Below are positions 58,185 through 64,000 of a stretch of DNA of 64,000 nucleotides, piece after piece; positions within the stretch are counted from its first letter, which is position 1; each line of letters starts with the position of its first letter. Made by a program: the position numbers and the translations under genes. This DNA is from Lantana camara. Lineage: Eukaryota > Streptophyta > Magnoliopsida > Lamiales > Verbenaceae. Under the pieces are notes generated by a model. The model searched no databases. It worked only from the letters and a program-made list of their open reading frames with translations, and was not told where the DNA came from. The stretch spans positions 92,710,894 to 92,774,893 of the forward strand of contig CM074859.1 in assembly GCA_037501455.1 (NCBI GenBank), in the 5' to 3' direction.

Positions 58185-58202
58185 GGCGCCGTCTGTGGGA
58201 AA
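58185..58202 (+). promoter_or_regulatory. T3 primer binding site
   Basis: TGGCGCCGTCTGTGGGAA, four bases after the LTR end. The first nine bases fit the complement of the tRNA-Asp 3' end used by other Tat elements; the rest does not, so the tRNA is uncertain. Confidence 0.7.
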
Positions 58203-58270
58203 CCAGTCCTCCGTCTTCTTCCTTTCTTTTTGTTGGTAGAAAAGCAAGCACTCCCTTACCTGTAACAGTC

Positions 58271-61200
58271 ATGGTTGCCACGAGATCTGGAGCTGTGGGA
58301 GGAGGAGATAACGCCTCCCAGGATGCAAATATCATTATTCCCTCCACCGCTACTGGTGGAGCACCACCTTCTTCCGTCGCCGCTGGTGGAGCACCTCCCG
58401 CCGCAGGAGTGACTCCACAAGCAGAGTCTTCCGTACCACCACCTGCGCCGCCGACACTGCAGATTCCCACCACCGCTGGAGGAGCCTCTCTCTCTGCTCC
58501 TCCGCAGCTTGCACAGAACCCCTGGATCCATCCCCAGATGAATCTCGGAGTACAGGGTTATATGATGCCTCCGCCAGGATATTCCCTTACTCCGGCCGTC
58601 ATGATGCCACCGGTCCAGCCGTATCATGCTGGACAACTCCAGCTCCCAGTGGTGGTCCCCAGGGAGATTGAAGGAGTGGAATTACCTCCACTGACCACCC
58701 AACAGCTGAGGGCTCTCTACGCCCAGTGTGAGGTTCAGGCGGCTGAGGGGGCATGGGAAAGGTTCCATTCCATGTACTTTCCCTCTGGGCAGGCCACTCA
58801 AGTTGCAGCCCCTTTGGGCGGACAACAAAACTTTCCCCTCAGAGAAGCCCAGGCTGTCCTGAGGGCACAACCACCACCACCACCAGCCAGAGAAGTGCCC
58901 CAGCAGGAGGGCAACGAGCGTCACTCCATGGGCAGGAATAAAGAGCCCACGGAGAGAGTGAACGAGAATGAGGGGGACTCTCATGTCTCAAGAAGGAGCT
59001 CACGAGCCCACAAGCACGGAGACAAGCAAGCAGACGTAAATCCTGACATCCTCGCGGCTGTGCAAGACCAGCTGCAGGGTCTCAAGGATATTGTGGGACA
59101 GCTCTCACGAGGGCGTTCAACTCAGATCTCCCCTAGTCGGGATGAACGGGTTGACGCCAGAAGCACCCGCACCAAGGACCCTCCACCAAGGGTCCCCCGC
59201 CGCAAGGAGCCGGAGGAAAACTTCGGCACGTACGAGTACCACCCTTTGGCGAGGGGTTCACCCCTCGTGGAAGAAGTTCTGATGGCCCAAGCAGGCATGG
59301 CCAAAGTCCCCACTTCCATCAACCGTTACGACGGGACAACTGATCCAGCTGAACACTTGGATCACTTTGTGCATCTAATGCACCTCTACGAGCATTCCAG
59401 CAACTACTGGGCAAAAGTGTTTGTCACTTCCTTGGTAGGAATGGCTCAAGAGTGGTACAAGCGACTGCCGCCGCGCTCGATCCACTCATATGAAGAACTG
59501 GCCAACGCTTTCCTCAACCACTTCAACTCTTTGAAAGCGCCAGTCACCGCACCCACTGCCCTGTACAACGTGGTGCAAGGCAAGAGCGAATCTCTGCGCT
59601 CGTTCTTTGCCCGCTTCAACAAGGAGATCCTACAGGTGGAGAGGCCTTCAATGGATTTCTTGATCCCAGTGCTCTTTCAAGCTGTGGATCACAAGCAATA
59701 TGTGAGCAAAAAATTTGCTGACGCCATTGTGGAAAGGAGGCCTGGGACCCTCATGGCCTTAAGAGAAATAGCCGAGCCGTTCTTCGCGCTCGAAGACATG
59801 TACGGGACGAATGGTCCCCGGCATCACAGCCCGGCCAGGAACGAGCGACCTCATCACGAGCGGGGACGGGATGTGGCAGCCAAGAAGGAGCGCCCTCAAG
59901 AGCGCAGGAGGTCGCCACCACCCCCTCGTCGATTCGAGCGAATTCCGCTCACCAGGCCAAATTCAGAAGTCTATAACCTCTCTGATAAGAAGCTCTTCAA
60001 AAGACCCATCAAAATGAGAGAAACAGACTCGCTCAGGCGCTCGAACAAATACTGCGCCTTCCACAAGCAGAGAGGGCACGACACGGATGAGTGCCGGCAG
60101 TTGGAAGCTGAAATCCAGAGGCTCGTCGCAGGGGGCCACCTGAAGGAGTTTGTCCGGGTACTTGAGCGCTACGATGAACAGTGCAACGAGCGCACCGGAA
60201 GGAGAAGGAGGAGTCCGTCCCGTTCAAAGAGCCCAAGGGGTAGGGGACCCCCTGAAAGCAGCAGCCGCCGAGGCAATAAAGGAAAAGCCCCTGAGCAAGA
60301 AAACGAGCCCTTCGCAGTCATAAATATGATTGCAGGAGGCTCATCAGGGGGGGATTCAAATGCCTCCCGACGGAGGTTTGTCCGGAGCTACAACCAACGC
60401 CCAGCAGTGCCAAAACCCATCTACGCCATCCAAAGATCAAGCGCTCAAAGGTCTAGAGAAAATGATGTAATAGGCTTTGATGATAGGGATTTAGAACACA
60501 TTGTAACACCCCATGGGGAGGGCATAACCTCAGATTGGCCCATGGTGGTTAGTTTAGATGTTCATAATCATGTTGTAAAAAGGGTATTGGTGGATAGTGG
60601 AAGCTCCGTCAATGTTTTGCCTTATTCTACATTCTTAAAGATGAAGGTTGATCTTCCGCTCGAGCCTCTCAAAACAGCCCTCATTGGCTTTGGAGGCTCG
60701 GAAGTTGTCCCACGAGGGCAAATACGCCTAGCTACTTCGTTCGGCCGAGCCCCTCAGCGCAAGACACTTTTGGTAACGTACGCGGTGGTGGAGATTGACA
60801 TTCCATATAACATCATAATTGGGCGCCCTGCCCTCGTGGATTTCAAAGCCATCATCTCCACCTACAACCAGAAGATTAAATTCCCTACTCCCGAGGGCGT
60901 GGGAGAAGTGATGTGCAACGTACGAGAGGCTTGGGAATGTTACATGCTGTCCCTCAGAAAGCCAAAAGCGGAGAAAACCTTCCAAATTGGCTCCACCAAG
61001 AAGTCAGTGGATTTCCCCAATCTGGACGAGGACAGCCCCGCACGGAAAAGGGCAAAATTGAACAAGAAGAAGAACAAAAAGAAGAGGGGAGACAACGAGG
61101 AGAATCCCCTCGATAATGTTCCCCCAGGGACCGTTGGCGGATCGTCCTCGGAAGGAGATGAGCCGGGAGAGGGTGAACCAGCACCCGGTGATCGTTTGAC

Positions 61201-64000
61201 AGGAAAGAAGAGGGCGCTCGAGCTTCCTCGCCCTGAGGTAAGGATCGAGCCCTCGGTAAAGTTCCTTACCATTGAGCTGGAACCTGGAAACAAAGATAAG
61301 ACTACACAGATAGGTTCAAACCTCTCAGGGCCTTCTCAGATCATGATGATTGATTTTCTAAGGGAAAACAAGGATGTATTTGCGTGGAAAGCCTCTGATC
61401 TCACAGGAATTGACCCGAGTGTCATTGTCCATAGGCTTAATGTGGATCCCACTTTCAAACCCATCAAGCAGAAAAAGCGGGATGTACATGGCTTTCGAAA
61501 GAAAGTCATTGAAGAGGAAGTTAATAAACTCTTGGAGGCTCAATATATCGAGCCCATCTTGTATCCGGAGTGGTTGTGCAACGTCGTCTTGGTGCCCAAG
61601 AGCGCAAATAAGTGGCGCATGTGCAACGATTTCACTGATCTCAACAAAGCCTGTCCTAAAGATCCTTACCCGCTACCCCGGATTGATCAATTGGTGGATT
61701 CGACCGCTGGCTGCGAGCTCATGAGCATGATGGATGCTTTCCAGGGATATTATCAGATTTTTATGGCCCCAGAAGATCGTCCCAAAACATCGTTCGTTGT
61801 CCATCTGGGGGTGTATTGCTTCCTAGTCATGCCCTTCGGACTCAAGAACGCCAGAGCTACGTATCAGCGGCTCGTCAACAAGATGTTTGAAAAAGAAATT
61901 GGAAGGTCCATGGAGGTTTACGTGGATGACATGATTGTCAAAAGCGAGCGCCAGGACTCCCACTTGGAGGATCTCAAGCGCACCTTTTCAATCCTGCGCC
62001 AGTATGGGATGAAGTTGAACCCCTCGAAGTGCACCTTTGGGGTACAAGGAGGAAAGTTCTTAGGGTACATGGTCAGTCAGAGGGGAATTGAGGCCAACCC
62101 GGAGAAGATCAAGGCCATTTTGGAAATTCCCTCCCCTCGAAATTTGCGGGAAGTACAGGTCCTAGTAGGCAAAATCATCTCGTTGAACAGGTTTATTTCG
62201 CGCTCGGCGGACAGGAACCTTCCCTTCTTCAAAATTTTGAGGAACGCACGTAACTTTGCTTGGACAGAGGAATGCGAAAGGGCGCTGCAGGATATGAAGG
62301 CTTACTTATCGATCGCGCCACTGCTGACTAAGCCTGTCGAAGGAGAAAGGTTATTCATGTACCTTTCCGTTTCTCCCGAAGTCACGAGCGCGGTTCTGAT
62401 CGCTGTGCGGGAGCAGAGGCACTTACCCGTTTATTATCTGAGCAAAACATTGCAAGGAGCCGAAAAGAAGTATTTGGAGATTGAGAAATTCGCGTTCGCT
62501 CTTATTAACGCCTCAAGAAGGCTAAGACCTTACTTTCAAGCGCACTCCATAACGGTTCTCACCGACCAACCCTTGAAGCAAGTGTTGTCCAAGCCGGACG
62601 TATCTGGCAGATTAATCAAGTGGGCCATCGAATTGAGCCAGTTTGACCTATGCTTCGAGCCCAGGACCGCGATACAGGCTCAGGTTGTGGCGGATTTGTT
62701 GGTTGAACGCTTTGGTTTCGAGCCCACCGTTGCGGAGAATGAGGGGTTGTGGGTACTGCACACAGATGGTTCCTCAACCTCTCAAGGGGGAGGAGTAGGA
62801 GTGGCCCTCAGAAACCCCGATGGGATTGAACTGGACTTTGCAATCAAGCTGGATTTCCAAGTCACTAATAACGAAGCAGAATATGAAGCCCTCGTGCAAG
62901 GGTTGAATATTGCTTTTCAGAATGGAGCCTCCAGAATCACTGCTTATGTGGATTCACAATTAATAGCGAGCCAGATTGAAGGGACTTATGAGGCTCGAGA
63001 AACCACCATGGTACAGTACTTAAAGAAAGCGAGAGAAATCATTGGGAAGTTCAAGGAATTTCATCTACTTCAAGTGCCGCGAGGAGAAAACGAGCGTGCG
63101 GACGCTCTGTCAAAGTTTGCTTCAGCTTTAGAAGGCACTTCCGAACGTTCTGTTACGTTCCTTAGAACTGAGGAACCTTTGATCAAGGAAAGGGTCACCA
63201 CCAAGATGATCGCCATGATTGATCCCAACGAGCCCTGTTGGCTCGACGACATCGTCATTTTCCTTAGGGATGGAATCACTCCCGCTGACAAGGTGGAAGC
63301 TAGGAAAGTCTGAAGTAAGGCCCCTCGTTTCGCTTTGGATCCCGAGGGGAGGTTGTTCAAGAAATCATTTCAAGGACCCCCAATGAGATGCCTGAGGCCC
63401 TCGCAAGCGAAGGAGACGCTCGAACTTATCCACAATGGAAGCTGTGGGAATCATTCCGGAGGGCGTATCTTGGCAAAAAAGATTCTGAGAAGTGGGTTTT
63501 ATTGGCCTACAGTTCTCCAAGATGCCATTGAATTTTCGAGGAAGTGCCCCAAATGCCAATTTCATTCAAATATCCCTCAATTGCCAGCCGCACAGATGAT
63601 CCCGATAGACGTTTCTTGGCCTTTTGACCAGTGGGGAATAGACATTGTGGGCCCCTTGCCTATGGCTGTGGGACAAAAGAAGTTTGTCATTTTAGCCGTC
63701 GACTACTTCACGAAGTGGGCCGAGGCCGAAGCTGTTGCAAAAATCACTTTCAGGGTTGTGAGGGACTTCATTTGGAAGAACATCATTTGCAGGTACGGCA
63801 TACCGAGGGTGCTCATTTCTGACAACGGATCCCAGTTCATAGCTGCTGACACACGAGAATGGTGTTCTGAGTTGGGAATCGAGCAGCGATTTACTTCTGT
63901 AGGTCATCCTCAAGCCAATGGGCAAGCAGAAGTTACCAATAGGACCATCTTGCAACATTTGAAAACCATGCTTGAGAGCAAGAAAAGTGAATGGGCTGAG
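58271..64000 (+). pseudogene. T3 gag-pol polyprotein, one stop, runs off the window
   Basis: Start ATG 58271 (MVATRSG) is preferred; the frame opens earlier only through the LTR and primer site. Residues: capsid about 342-510 (INRYDGTTDPAEH), zinc finger YCAFHKQRGHDTDEC (about 593-607), protease DSGSSVNVL (about 775), RT with YVDDM (about 1216), a first RNase H whose leading Asp is replaced (MYLSVSPEVTSAVL), and a second RNase H (LHTDGSSTSQGGG, EAEYEAL, YVDSQL, about 1495-1616). Integrase follows with CPKCQF, GIDIVGPLP, ISDNGSQF and AEVTNRT. TGA at 63311-63313 (codon 1681) falls between the second RNase H and integrase; T2 has AGA at this codon, so the ancestral codon was probably Arg. After it the frame is open to the window edge. 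It is the most intact Tat copy here. Confidence 0.95.

Overview
The window looks like a repeat-dense intergenic block of a flowering-plant nuclear genome, probably a eudicot. It is AT-rich and built of nested LTR retrotransposons, a CACTA transposon that carries pieces of plant genes, hAT and Mutator-type elements, a plant L1-type LINE and a tRNA-like SINE. I found no intact host gene. Every convincing coding region belongs to a mobile element or is a captured gene fragment.

Names used below. T1, T2 and T3 are three Ty3/gypsy elements of the Tat type, recognised by a second RNase H after a first one that has lost an aspartate. R1 and R2 are chromovirus-like Ty3/gypsy elements with initiator-Met primer sites. 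C1 is a Ty1/copia element.

Layout. 1-9643 and 27502-31831: an old, broken T1 on the minus strand. It is interrupted by a copia-type LTR end (1-143), a 6.8-kb CACTA element (679-7489) and an LTR fragment (8008-8620). The CACTA element holds exons resembling RPB7 (RNA polymerase II) and sirtuin SRT2, plus a 3.26-kb solo LTR. 9644-27496: R1, a non-coding element with about 3.1-kb LTRs and a 782-bp interior, inserted in the T1 gag. T2 sits inside the left LTR of R1 (10882-21772). T2 has a broken pol on the plus strand and, convergent with it, a three-exon minus-strand gene (17448-20277) with its own TATA box. The T2 5' side is rearranged: its left LTR is followed by R1 sequence that recurs beyond the right LTR. 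28066-31831: T1-family LTR pieces, a copia-like LTR and a hAT element. 31832-38266: AT-rich intergenic DNA with a MITE, a hAT element and a long-TIR MULE. 38267-48302: R2, a young full-length chromovirus with identical-length 2614-bp LTRs and a gag-pol broken at two points. 48391-55038: C1, internally deleted, with an ORF1-only LINE in its left LTR. 55039-57375: intergenic DNA with a hAT element and a SINE. 57376 to the end: T3, nearly intact, with one in-frame TGA, running out of the window.

How the parts relate. T2 and T3 belong to one family and share a CACGTG-containing block at a fixed distance upstream of the TATA box. T1 is an older relative. The insertion order can be read directly: T1 first; then CACTA and R1 into T1; a solo LTR into the CACTA; T2 into R1; then a rearrangement of T2 with its flank. 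The features most worth follow-up are the spliced antisense gene of T2, the T2/R1 rearrangement, the gene-carrying CACTA element and the palindrome arrays inside two chromovirus LTRs. Domain and family names come from recognition by eye; no search was run.
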